In this document: positions 40,935 to 48,492 of the stretch, piece by piece
Numbering within the stretch: position 1 is the stretch's first letter
Layout: every line of letters begins with the position of its first letter
From: CAWJMD01 sp963700925
GTDB taxonomy: Bacteria > Actinomycetota > Actinomycetes > Actinomycetales > CAWJMD01
Direction of reading: 5' to 3'
Length of the DNA: 64,000 bases
NCBI GenBank assembly: GCA_963700925.1
Contig: OY969553.1
Span: 2,294,001 to 2,358,000 of the forward strand
The notes under the pieces: model-generated
What the model was told of the DNA's origin: nothing
What the model saw: only the letters and a program-made list of their open reading frames with translations
The model's database searches: none
Translations under genes and position numbers: made by a program

Positions 40935-42587
40935 CTACTGGTAGGACACCAGGACGGGCACCGGCCTGATCGCCATCGTCTGGGCGGGCGTGAACGTCGG
41001 ACGGTCCTCGTCCACGAAGTTCTTCCAGGCGAAGAAGACGCCGGCGGGGGCGTTCTGGCGGATCCTGTTCCAGGTCGCGCTCTTCGCGCCGGGGGTTCCG
41101 TGGCCGTCGGCGTGGATCACGACGGCCAGCTCGTCGTAGCTCGTGTTGAGCGTCTCCCGCTCGGTGATCATCTTCGTCGAGAACTGGTGCAGCACAAGCA
41201 TTTTCTGCGGCAGTGCCTTCGAACGGGTGAACTCGGCGAGCCAGGCGCTGGTGGCGTTGACCTCCGCCGCGGTCACCGAGCCGATCTGGGCCATGTGCTT
41301 CTGACCCGCGGCCAGCCGCCACTCGGGGTCAAGGGCGAGCCCGACGTTGGGGTAGGCCAGGAGGGACTCGTAGCGCTTCGCCTGCGTGAGGAAGTCAGTC
41401 GTCCCCGGCTGCAGGTCGAGCAGCACGTAGACGCCCTGCTCGCGCGCCGCCCTGACCCACGGCAGGAGGACGGCGGGGTCAATCTCGTTGGAGTAGTTGT
41501 CGTCCTTCCCGGCTCCGCCGCTCGCGACGGTCGTAATGATCTCGAACGTGGGCACGATCGGCAGGTCGGAGACGGCGTCGTACGTGCGGCGGAGCTTGTG
41601 GGCCCGCGCGATCGACTCCGTGAGGGGCTGTTCGCCCAGGATCCCGAGGGACGGTGTGCCGGGGTGCCCGTACATCGCCACGTAGCGGCGGTCCGCGAGC
41701 ACGAGCTGGCCGCCACCGGGAAGCTGGACGCCGGTGGCGGCGCTGGCGAGCCGGCGCGCCAGGCCCTCCTCGGCGCCGAAGGTCTCACCCAGAGCGAGCG
41801 TTCGGGACGGTTTCGCAGCGCCGAGGGCCGTGACGGCGTCGGCGCTCGCGCGGGGGTCGCCGGTGGGGACCATGACCACGGTGGCGCCGGCTGCGGCTGC
41901 CGTCGCCAGCGCGAGGGCGTCGGTCGTGGCGCCGGTGGTGAGGACGGCCGTACCGGGTCGCGGCTCGGCGCGAATGAGCGCGGGGAGGTCGACGGGGTCG
42001 TCGACGGTCGTGACCCGTCCGTCAGTCGGGTCAGGGTTGGGTTTGGTCTGGCTCTCGGTTGGTGTCTCGGTCTCGGTCGGGCTGCCGGTGCCGGTCTCGG
42101 TGCCCGCGGCCGGGAGGCTCAGGGCGTCTGCGACGAAGGAGGCCGCAGCCGGATCGACGGTGAGCACCGTGGTCGTTTCGAGGCGCTCGAGCTCGTCCTC
42201 TAGGTCGGACAGCGCCGTCGTCGACGCGAGCACCGGCAGGCCGAGCTCTGCGGCGGTCTTCGTCGCGGACGCTACGGCCGCAGCGTCGGTCGGGGTCGCC
42301 ACGACGACGGCCGGCGCCTCCGTGAACAGGGCCTGGCTCGTGGACAGCGCGGCGGCTTCGGCGGTGTCCGCCGCGAGCATCTGGAGGGGGTCGTCGCCGT
42401 CCGTCGTGACGAAGTGCTCCGGCGGGGGGGTGGTCGGCTCGGTGGTGGTAGGCGTCTTGGTCGGGGGCGTGCGGGGAAGCGCCTTGGGGCTGGGCGGCTC
42501 GTCGGTGCAGGCGGTCAGGCCACCGGCCAGGAGCACGCCGGCCGCGGCCACGGCCGTGAGCCGGCGACGTCCCGAGAGGCTGCGCAT
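40935..42587 (-). CDS. Secreted lipoprotein, unknown function
   Basis: A 550-residue exported lipoprotein. The signal peptide MRSLSGRRRLTAVAAAGVLL is followed by lipobox LTAC with the cysteine at about 27, then a Pro/Thr-rich linker (to about 60). Two Rossmann-like Ala/Val-rich segments with DPLQMLAADTAEAAALS and LALATAAAAGATVVMVPTGD resemble cell-wall-binding repeat 2 proteins. The C-terminal part has YVLLDLQPGTTDFLTQAKRY and NVGLALDPEWRL, which look like a barrel-type enzyme fold. No catalytic residues were identified. It is monocistronic. Confidence 0.72.
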   Translation of the reverse strand: MRSLSGRRRLTAVAAAGVLLAGGLTACTDEPPSPKALPRTPPTKTPTTTEPTTPPPEHFVTTDGDDPLQMLAADTAEAAALSTSQALFTEAPAVVVATPTDAAAVASATKTAAELGLPVLASTTALSDLEDELERLETTTVLTVDPAAASFVADALSLPAAGTETGTGSPTETETPTESQTKPNPDPTDGRVTTVDDPVDLPALIRAEPRPGTAVLTTGATTDALALATAAAAGATVVMVPTGDPRASADAVTALGAAKPSRTLALGETFGAEEGLARRLASAATGVQLPGGGQLVLADRRYVAMYGHPGTPSLGILGEQPLTESIARAHKLRRTYDAVSDLPIVPTFEIITTVASGGAGKDDNYSNEIDPAVLLPWVRAAREQGVYVLLDLQPGTTDFLTQAKRYESLLAYPNVGLALDPEWRLAAGQKHMAQIGSVTAAEVNATSAWLAEFTRSKALPQKMLVLHQFSTKMITERETLNTSYDELAVVIHADGHGTPGAKSATWNRIRQNAPAGVFFAWKNFVDEDRPTFTPAQTMAIRPVPVLVSYQ

Positions 42588-42765
42588 GCCCCCCACTGTG
42601 ACGTGAGTGCGCCGGGATGGTCATCTCTCGGCGTGTCGGACGCGCGGCGTCGGCGAGGCGCGTCCGCCGGTCGGTCAAGGTGCCGATTCGGATTTCTGGC
42701 CGAGCGTCAGGGTCCGGTACTGTGGCGCGCTGAACGTGTCACCGCAGTCTGGTGGCGCGGTCCCT

Positions 42766-42838
42766 GCGCCCGTAGCTCAACGGATAGAGCATCTGACTAC
42801 GGATCAGAAGGTTGGGGGTTCGAATCCCTTCGGGCGCG
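42766..42838 (+). tRNA. tRNA-Arg (anticodon ACG), attachment site
   Basis: Acceptor GCGCCCG (42766-42772) pairs with CGGGCGC (42831-42837). The anticodon arm CTGA-CTACGGA-TCAG reads ACG; T arm GGGGGTTCGAATCCC. No CCA is encoded. The 3' 44 bases are duplicated downstream at 46002, so integration kept the gene whole. Confidence 0.96.
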
Positions 42839-42843
42839 CTCGT
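42795..42843 (+). repeat. attL: 3' part of tRNA-Arg
   Basis: 49 bases from the anticodon stem to 5 bases past the tRNA match 46002-46050 perfectly (starts GACTACGGATCAGAAGG, ends GGGCGCGCTCGT). This is the expected left attachment site of a tyrosine-integrase element. Confidence 0.85.
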
Positions 42844-42860
42844 TGAGACAGCGACGAAAC

Positions 42861-42896
42861 AAGGCTCTGAGCAGCGGAAACGCTGATCAGAGCCTT
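42861..42896 (-). terminator. Integrase terminator at the element's left end
   Basis: AAGGCTCTGA and TCAGAGCCTT, with an inner CAGCG/CGCTG stem and GAAA tetraloop. The same structure recurs at 46978-47011 in the second left-end copy. It would end integrase transcription on the minus strand. Confidence 0.8.
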
Positions 42897-42972
42897 GATT
42901 CGTTCTCGGGTCGATGCCACGGCGCAGGGCCCGCTGCTAACACTTCTGCTAACACGTGCCCGTTGATGGCGG

Positions 42973-44757
42973 TGTGCAGTTCCGGTTCATCCTTGACCAT
43001 CGGGTTCCGGTAGGTGGGTTCCAGTTCGCGGACGCGGGTTCGGTTCCTGCGCGACAGGTGTTCGGTAGGTGGGTGACAGTCGTTCCGGTTCCTGGGTGAC
43101 ACTCCGGCCTGTTGCGGCCGGTCCCGGTGGCTCGTTTCGTTGGCCGACAGGTCTGCGAAAGGAGCCGGGATGTTGCGGGAGTTGCTGGTGGCTGAGCAGC
43201 GGTATCGGGCGGTGCTGGAGGTCCTGGACGGGGCCACCGTGACCGAGGTCGCCCGCCTGTATGGGGTGCAGCGTCAGACCGTTCATGACTGGCTGCGCCG
43301 GTATGCCGCTGACGGCGGCGCGGTGAACTTGGAGGACCGGTCCTCGCGTCCGCATTCGTGTCCGCACCAGATGCCGGCGGTGGTCGAGGCGCGGATCCTG
43401 GCGTTGCGTGATGAGCATCCGTTGTGGGGTCCGGACCGGATCCGCTACCAGCTGGGGCGGGAGGCGGTCTGGCCGGTGCCTAGCCGGTCCGGGGTGTACC
43501 GGGCCCTGGTCCGGGGCGGTCGGATCGACCCGGCGAAGCGGCGCCGGAAGCGGGCCGACTACCGGCGCTGGGAGCGGGGCCGGCCGATGGAGCTGTGGCA
43601 GATGGATGTGGTCGGTGGGATCCATCTGGGTGACGGGTCCGAGGTCAAGTGCGTGACCGGGATCGATGACAACTCCCGGTTCGTGGTCTCGGCGATGCTG
43701 GTGGCCCGGGCGAGGGCGCGGCCGGTCTGTGAGGCGCTGCTGGCGGCGTTGAAGCGTCATGGCATCCCGGAGCAGATCCTCACCGATAACGGGAAGGTGT
43801 TCACCGGCCGGTTCGGGCCGGGCGGGTCGAGCAGTGAGGTGTTGTTCGACCGGATCTGCGCCGAGAACGGGATCAGGCACCTGCTGACCGCGCCCCGGTC
43901 GCCGACCACGACCGGGAAGGTGGAGCGGCTGCATAAGACGATGCGGCTGGAGTTCTTCGGCGCCGCCGACGGCCAGTACCAGGGCCTGGCCGAGCTGCAG
44001 GCCGCGCTGGATCAGTGGGTGGCGCACTACAACACTGAGCGGCCGCACCAGTCGCTGGGGATGCGGCCCCCGATTGACCGGTTCGTGCTGGCCGGGCCCG
44101 GCACCGCGCAGGGTGACCTGGCCGTGGTCGACCCGGTGCCGGTGTTCGTACCCCGGCCTCGCCTGGACCTGCACCAGCCCGCGGGTCCGCGGCTGCCCGG
44201 GGTGCAGCGCTGGGTCGACCAGCGTGGTGTGGTCCGGTTGGCCGGGTTCTCCTACCGGGTCCCGATCGTGCTGGCCGGGGAACCGGTCGAGGCGGTGGTG
44301 TCCGAGAACCTGGTCCAGATCTTCCACCGCCAGGTGCTGGTGGCCAGCCACGCCCAGCGCCGAAAGCCCGGCAAGGACACCCCGGCTCGGCCGCGGCAGG
44401 GCGCCCGGACCGCCCGGACCGCGACCACCGGACCGACCGTGACCAGGATCGCCGACCACACCGGCTGCGTCTCCTTCGCCGGCACCATGTACCGGGCCGG
44501 GAACGCCTGGCGGGGCAAGGCGCTGCAGGTCTCGATCGTCGCCGGGTCGGTCCAGTTGGCCTGCGAGGGAGTGATTGTGCGGGTCCACCCGATCCGGCAC
44601 GACCCCGCCAAAGAGCACGGCGCATTCGCTACCCCGAACGGCCGACCCCGCAAACCACGGAAGGACCCGACGGCCGCAGCCGGTCAGTCATCACTCACCG
44701 GATGAGTGTCTGGCGGGAACCGGAACTGTTCCGTCACCCGGGTGCCGAACCTTGACA
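42973..44757 (+). mobile_element. IS481-family insertion sequence, apparently complete
   Basis: 1785 bases with ends TGTGCAGTTCCGG and, inverted, TGTCAAGGTTCGG: short imperfect inverted repeats with TGT tips as in IS481. It is flanked by a 14-bp direct repeat CCCGTTGATGGCGG (42959-42972 and 44758-44771), taken as the target duplication. The uninterrupted homologous integrase copy at about 47066 confirms the insertion point. Confidence 0.85.
43170..44705 (+). CDS. IS481-family DDE transposase
   Basis: A 511-residue transposase. An N-terminal helix-turn-helix (TVTEVARLYGVQRQTVHDWL) and second DNA-binding domain precede the rve core: first Asp in ELWQMDVVGGIHL, second in ILTDNGKVFTG, and Glu in TTTGKVERLHKTMRLEFFG. 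HYNTERPHQSLGMRPP is the usual end of the core. A 170-residue C-terminal extension with a beta-rich domain (VRLAGFSYRVPIVLAGEPVE) makes it longer than simple IS481 transposases. AAGGAG before ATG 43170 sets the start. It looks intact. Confidence 0.93.
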   Translation: MLRELLVAEQRYRAVLEVLDGATVTEVARLYGVQRQTVHDWLRRYAADGGAVNLEDRSSRPHSCPHQMPAVVEARILALRDEHPLWGPDRIRYQLGREAVWPVPSRSGVYRALVRGGRIDPAKRRRKRADYRRWERGRPMELWQMDVVGGIHLGDGSEVKCVTGIDDNSRFVVSAMLVARARARPVCEALLAALKRHGIPEQILTDNGKVFTGRFGPGGSSSEVLFDRICAENGIRHLLTAPRSPTTTGKVERLHKTMRLEFFGAADGQYQGLAELQAALDQWVAHYNTERPHQSLGMRPPIDRFVLAGPGTAQGDLAVVDPVPVFVPRPRLDLHQPAGPRLPGVQRWVDQRGVVRLAGFSYRVPIVLAGEPVEAVVSENLVQIFHRQVLVASHAQRRKPGKDTPARPRQGARTARTATTGPTVTRIADHTGCVSFAGTMYRAGNAWRGKALQVSIVAGSVQLACEGVIVRVHPIRHDPAKEHGAFATPNGRPRKPRKDPTAAAGQSSLTG

Positions 44758-45260
44758 CCCGTTGATGGCGGCGCGACCGCCTGGGCGAAAACGTCCGCGA
44801 CCTTGGCCGCGTCCTCCTGCAACACGTGCGCGTAGACCCGAAGCGTGATCGACGGGTCGGCATGGCCGAGGCGGGCAGCGACCACGTGCACGGGCACGCC
44901 CGCCGTCAGCAACACCGTCGCGTGGACATGGCGCAGGTCGTGCAGCCGAGCGGGCGGCAGAGCGACCTGCCCATCCGAGCGGTTGTGCCGTGCGATGAAC
45001 TTCGGCACGAGCTGCGACACGGTGTCGGGATAGATCGGCAGCCCCGCACCACGAGTGAATACGTAGTCGCCCGCAGCCCAGTCCGTACCCGCAGCCAGGC
45101 GATCGGCGTTCTGGCTCGCACGATGCTCCCGAAGGACCCGGACCGTCTCGCCGTCGAGTGTCACCAGGCGCTCACGTCCACCCTTCGTGCTGCCCTCGAC
45201 CCTTCGGCCACCGATCACAGCAGCCGTCCCACGGATGCGCGTGCAGCCTGTGATGTTGAC
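44758..45260 (-). pseudogene. Tyrosine integrase C-terminal domain, truncated and IS-interrupted
   Basis: The minus strand encodes the catalytic half of a phage-type integrase: STKGGRERLVTLDGETV, ARLHDLRHVHATVLL with the HxxR box, and RLGHADPSITLRVYAHV with the nucleophilic tyrosine. The N-terminal core-binding and arm-binding domains are missing upstream of about 45240, where the sequence changes to unrelated DNA. The last codons are cut off by the IS at 44758 and resume beyond 42972. In the second copy the intact tail reads AQAVEPSSAGTC. It is not expected to be active. Confidence 0.85.
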
Positions 45261-45345
45261 CCGGTTGTACATCGCGTTGCGGTCCACGGGTGGTCGCCGT
45301 GGTGACGGCCTGGCCACACCAACTCGCCGGAGTACCGTCCGGTCG

Positions 45346-45699
45346 ATGGAGAAGCCGTTCGAGCGCGGCGACCGCTTCGAGACAACGCGTGAGGTCTCTG
45401 TGCCTGCGCTGACGCACTGGCGCGCACCCCTGACCACTGAATTCGACGCGCACCTGCCCGCCGGTCTGATCGTGGTAGCGCTCAGTGACGCGCACCCATC
45501 CTGGCAGGAGCATCCCGGCTTGCAAGCAAGACCCGAGGACTACCGAGTCTGGGAGACGCGCCTCGTCCCGGGCTCGGACCTCGCCCTCCGGGATGAGCCC
45601 CGGGGTTACGACGGATTCACCCTGTGCTTCACCGTCCAAGACATCGGCTCGACCCTGCGCCCGCTCCCAGGGAAGGGTGACTTGCCAATCAACCGGTAG
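45346..45699 (+). CDS. Hypothetical protein carried by the element
   Basis: A 117-residue protein of unrecognised family, the only non-mobility gene between the att repeats. It is acidic and Pro/Leu-rich, without signal peptide, membrane segment or Cys motif: FERGDRFETTREVSVPALTH, then LIVVALSDAHPSWQEHPGLQ and GYDGFTLCFTVQDIGSTLRP. Codon bias with G/C in third positions supports that it is real. It runs divergently from the truncated integrase, whose missing 5' half it replaces. ATG 45346 is the first start. Confidence 0.5.
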   Translation: MEKPFERGDRFETTREVSVPALTHWRAPLTTEFDAHLPAGLIVVALSDAHPSWQEHPGLQARPEDYRVWETRLVPGSDLALRDEPRGYDGFTLCFTVQDIGSTLRPLPGKGDLPINR

Positions 45700-46001
45700 G
45701 TCACAGGGGACTGGCTGGTGCGACGCCGCCAACCCGACCACCGAGCATCCGCGCGACTCCACGCCGCGTCAATGGCGCTAACGCGTCGCTACGCGATGGC
45801 ACACCCCGCCACCCTTGACCCGGCCCTCCGCCGCGCTCTGTGCTCCGCGATCGACTCGGTGGCGTATCCCTGGCCTTGCTAACGGAACTGCTAACAACCG
45901 CCGCGATCTGGCGTGGACGCCACCGGACGAAACAGTCCACTGGAGTCGCGAGCCGTGCTGGCTCTCGCACTCCTGCCGACCGCGGCAGACACCGCAGGAG
46001 G
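45700..46001. other. About 300 bases without a gene
   Basis: No coding frame with family likeness. It contains two CTAAC-type motifs (GCTAACGGAACTGCTAACA, 45878-45896) like those near the left end (GCTAACACTTCTGCTAACA, 42937-42955). These may be integrase arm-type sites of the element. Confidence 0.4.
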
Positions 46002-46050
46002 GACTACGGATCAGAAGGTTGGGGGTTCGAATCCCTTCGGGCGCGCTCGT
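46002..46050 (+). repeat. attR: duplicate of tRNA-Arg 3' part
   Basis: Perfect 49-base copy of 42795-42843. It lacks the first half of the tRNA and is not a functional tRNA gene. An IS481-type remnant starts 4 bases after it. Confidence 0.85.
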
Positions 46051-46054
46051 GCGA

Positions 46055-46914
46055 TGTCCCGCGACACCGTTGACAGGTGTTGCGGGACATCGTTGCATTT
46101 CACGGGTTCTTGGGTGGCGGTCCTGGGGGCCGGCCGAGTGGCTGGTAGTCCCGGGTGGGGTCCAGGGTGAGTTCGCGGAGGAGTTCGCCGGTCTCGGCGT
46201 CGACGACTCGGATGTAGAGGTCGGCGATGAGGGCCAGGACGCGTTTGCGGGCGTGTTCGCGTCCGAGCCCGATGTGGCGCAGCTGGCTGTCGTAGCGCAG
46301 TGTGATCACGCTGCCGGTGTCCACCCGGTCTGCGGACGCGGTAGTGGGTGGGGATCGAGGGTTTGGCGGGGTGGCTTTCGGGCGGGCTGTGTAGGCGTGC
46401 TCGGGGGTGCGGCGGCCTACGGCGCGGTGGGGCCGCTGGGTGTTGTAGTAGCGGCGGAAGCGGTCGAGCTGTCGTTGCAGGGCGGTGATCGTGACCGGGG
46501 CTGGTTGGGCAGTCAGCCACTTCTTCTGGGTCTGGTGGAACCGCTCCACTTTCCCGCAGGTCTTGGACAGCAGATCGAGCCGGGAGTGGTCGTCGATCAT
46601 GTTCAGGATCTCCACGCCGGTGCCGTCGGCCAGCTGCCAGTGGGTGATGTCGGCCTGCCAGCGTTCGTTGGGCATGTCGGCCCAGAATCTCTTGGCGGCG
46701 CCCTTGGGGCGCTTCCTCGGCTGCGCGGTGACGAAGGCGGCCTCGCCCTCGGCTTCGTAGCGCTTGACCAGCTGCTGGACCCAGTAGCGGGAGATCTTGT
46801 AGTCCCGGGCGACCTCACTCTTGGAGCGGCCCTCGACCTTCACCGACACGATCACAAGCTCCGCGAGCGACATGCCGCACCTCCGAGGCTAGGTGCCAAC
46901 CGTGTCGCGGGACA
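46055..46914 (-). mobile_element. Second IS481-type element, internally deleted
   Basis: Its ends carry TGTCCCGCGACACCGTTG (46055-) and, inverted, TGTCCCGCGACACGGTTG (ending 46914). The left end also forms a hairpin with GTGTTGCGGGACA. The true right border may lie farther out (to 46942), since 28 bases of unexplained sequence separate the repeat from the next att-like segment. No clean target duplication was seen. The transposase inside is defective. Confidence 0.65.
46100..46873 (-). pseudogene. IS481-type transposase with internal deletion
   Basis: 257 residues with an intact N-terminus (SKSEVARDYKISRYWVQQL helix-turn-helix), the first Asp in WQADITHWQLADG, and IDDHSRLDLLSKTCGKVERF, where the text jumps from the first core strand directly to the third. 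Normally about 60 residues with the second catalytic Asp (TDNG) lie between DDHSR and CGKVERFHQ. The C-terminal part (YYNTQRPHRAVGRRTPEHAY) is normal. The deletion keeps frame but removes a catalytic residue, so the enzyme should be inactive. It is unrelated at sequence-detail level to the 43170 transposase. Confidence 0.85.
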
Positions 46915-46942
46915 GGTGCCAACTATTTCGTGGAGTCAGACA

Positions 46943-47330
46943 CCTTCGGGCGCGCTCGTTGAGACAGCGACGAAGCGAGGCTCTGACCAGCGGAAACGCT
47001 GATCAGAGCCTTGATTCGTTCCCGGGTCGACGCCACGGCGCGGGGCCGGTTGAACACTTCTGCTAACACGTGCCCGCTGAAGACGGCTCGACCGCCTGGG
47101 CAAACACGTCCGCGACCTTGGCCGCATCCTCCTGCAACACGTGCGCGTAGACCCGCAGGGTGATCGATGGGTCGGCATGGCCGAGGCGGGCACCGACTAC
47201 GTGAATGGGCACCCCGGCCGTCAGCAACACCGTCGCGTGAACATGGCGCAGATCGTGCAGCCGAGCGGGCGGAAGAACGAGTCGCCCGCCCGAGCGGTTG
47301 TGCCTGGCGATGAAACTTCGGCACGAGCTC
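46943..47330. repeat. Second, diverged copy of the element's left end
   Basis: From CCTTCGGGCGCGCTCGTTGAG onward this repeats 42829-42972 plus 44772-45020: tRNA tail, the GAAA-loop terminator, the CTGCTAACACGTGCCCG stretch and the integrase 3' end, with scattered substitutions and no IS insertion. It shows that a related element once sat in tandem at the same tRNA. Confidence 0.8.
47063..47330 (-). pseudogene. Second integrase 3' remnant
   Basis: The minus strand encodes ARLHDLRHVHATVLL and RLGHADPSITLRVYAHV, then AQAVEPSSAGTC and a stop, nearly the same as the first copy. One extra A in GATGAAACTTCGG shifts the frame compared with the first copy, and likeness ends at about 47330. It is a fragment of some 90 residues. 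Confidence 0.82.
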
Positions 47331-47369
47331 CTTGTCGGGGCTCGACGCTCGATCGACCTCGTCACCTAT

Positions 47370-47702
47370 GCGGCACTGCATCTGGGTCAAGGACAATCCC
47401 GAGACCGTGGATCTGTTGCAGCACAAGGCGGCTAGCGGGGCTTCAGGTACGCATCGCAATGTCAACCCCGAGGCGCCGGCCATCGAACTACGTGGTCGCG
47501 AAGAGCACATGGTCGACGGCCTGGTCGGTCGCGTGCGGATGGCAAACGCCTACTACGCACCGCTGATCGGCTCGCCGGGGATGGAGTTCCGGCTACACCA
47601 CACCACGCTCTACAACTCGCTCTACCGCTATAACGAGCAGATGCTCGTGAATCACCACGTGTACGGCGTGCATGGATTCCTCGCGCCCACGCTGCACCTG
47701 AG
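47370..47702 (+). pseudogene. DUF5919-type C-terminal domain fragment
   Basis: The frame encodes ELRGREEHMVDGLVGRVRMA, YYAPLIGSPGMEFRLHHTTL and YNSLYRYNEQMLVNHHVYG, which match the C-terminal domain of actinobacterial XRE-type regulators with DUF5919. The helix-turn-helix half is absent, the text near DLLQHKAASGASGTHRNVN needs two compensating frameshifts to fit the family (LQVRIA in another frame), and the end breaks off at HLS near 47702. It is a non-functional fragment joined to another at about 47740. Confidence 0.6.
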
Positions 47703-47742
47703 CACTCGGCTCCGCGCGGCAGGGCTCACCTGCACCGAGCAC

Positions 47743-48077
47743 GGCACCGGGCTGGTGCCGCTGGCGACGATGAGAGAGTCGAAGGGCAGAACCTGCCCGC
47801 TCGCGCACGTGACCGTCCTCGCAGCGAGGTCGAGCTGGTCAGCTCGATCGATGCAGTAATTGAGGTGCTGCAGCGCGGACGCCTCCGGCAACGCCATGGT
47901 CTCCAGGCTCATCTCGCCGAGCAGGAGGCCCTTGTTCACGGCGGTCCGGTTGTACGGGGGGCCCGGCTCGCTACCGAGGAGGGTCACCGCGGCATGCGGG
48001 GCTTGACGAGTCAGGGTGGCGGCTGCTGCTGCACCGGCCACCCCGGCTCCCACGATCAGCACCCGGTGGTCGTCCAT
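47743..48077 (-). pseudogene. FAD/NAD(P) reductase, N-terminal fragment
   Basis: About 110 residues of a pyridine-nucleotide-disulfide-like reductase: RVLIVGAGVAGAAAAATL (FAD-binding GxGxxG), GPPYNRTAVNKGLLLGEMS, and VLPFDSLIVASGTSPV. It breaks off there and runs into unrelated DNA at about 47743. It is a truncated paralog of the complete reductase at 53051-54271, which has EPYNRTAVSKGLLMG. Its start lies 23 bases from a CsoR-type operator, so its promoter survives. AGGAGG stands before ATG 48077. Confidence 0.8.
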
Positions 48078-48099
48078 GAAGTCCTCCTCTTGCGGCGGA

Positions 48100-48114
48100 T
48101 ACCCCCCCAGGGTA
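48100..48114. promoter_or_regulatory. CsoR-type copper operator 1
   Basis: TACCCCCCCAGGGTA, an inverted repeat of the actinobacterial CsoR/RicR type, between the truncated reductase (-) and copZ (+). Confidence 0.65.
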
Positions 48115-48133
48115 CTCTAGCTCATCTACCCCA

Positions 48134-48147
48134 TACCCCCACGGGGT
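48134..48147. promoter_or_regulatory. CsoR-type copper operator 2
   Basis: TACCCCCACGGGGT, 25 bases upstream of the copZ ATG and next to the first operator. It probably controls copZ. Confidence 0.6.
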
Positions 48148-48171
48148 CCCCGATCAAGGAGAGACACACAT

Positions 48172-48381
48172 ATGTCCACAGTCACGTACGCCGTCAAGGG
48201 AATGACCTGTAGCCACTGCGTCGGGTCGGTCACCAAGGAGGTCGAGAAGGTCGCCGGCATCGACCAGATCGAGGTCGACGTGGCGAACGGGCGCCTCACC
48301 GTCACGAGCTCCGCAGCGGTGGACGACGAGGCCGTCGTCGAAGCGGTCGAGGAGGCAGGCTACGAGGCTGCTCGTGCCTGA
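48172..48381 (+). CDS. copZ: Copper chaperone (HMA domain)
   Basis: A 69-residue single heavy-metal-associated domain: TYAVKGMTCSHCVGSVTKEV with the Cu(I)-binding MTCSHC, then the ferredoxin-like strand order ending EAVEEAGYEAA. It carries Cu(I) in the cytoplasm, presumably to the CopA pump encoded downstream on the other strand. AAGGAGAG lies before ATG 48172. Two CsoR-type operators stand in its promoter, and a hairpin follows 41 bases after the stop. Confidence 0.95.
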   Translation: MSTVTYAVKGMTCSHCVGSVTKEVEKVAGIDQIEVDVANGRLTVTSSAAVDDEAVVEAVEEAGYEAARA

Positions 48382-48422
48382 CTTGAGCTGGAGGACTCCC
48401 ATCTGACCTGAGCAGAAACGTC

Positions 48423-48450
48423 GAGGCCGCGCATCAGCGCGGCCTCGATG
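48423..48450 (+). terminator. Hairpin after copZ
   Basis: TCGAGGCCGCGC (48423-48434) pairs perfectly with GCGCGGCCTCGA (48439-48450), ATCA loop. It may limit read-through from copZ into the VIT gene. Confidence 0.7.
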
Positions 48451-48492
48451 CACATTCACACCACCGAGTTCGCTGCTTCGAGAGGAACAGAC

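Larger units (their letters stand above)
42795..46050. mobile_element. Small integrative-element remnant at tRNA-Arg
   Basis: Bounded by the 49-bp perfect direct repeat. It holds, in order: a terminator, the 3' end of a tyrosine integrase read toward the tRNA, an IS481-family insertion inside that integrase, the rest of the integrase C-terminal domain, one small hypothetical gene (45346-45699) and about 300 bases without genes before attR. Without the insertion the element is only about 1.5 kb and lacks excision, replication and transfer genes, so it is a decayed or satellite form. Confidence 0.75.

Noticed and set aside
45187..45345. Longer start for the element's hypothetical gene (45187).
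   Set aside because: The extra 53 codons lie over the truncated integrase and the ATG at 45346 starts the part with normal composition.
45778..46098. A 106-codon minus-strand frame containing EGIRTPNLLIRS.
   Set aside because: That peptide is the familiar false translation of a tRNA 3' half; here it comes from the attR duplicate.
42795..47330. Direct repeats at the tRNA-Arg locus considered as a CRISPR array.
   Set aside because: Only two or three copies, kilobases apart, containing tRNA sequence and bounded by integrase remnants.
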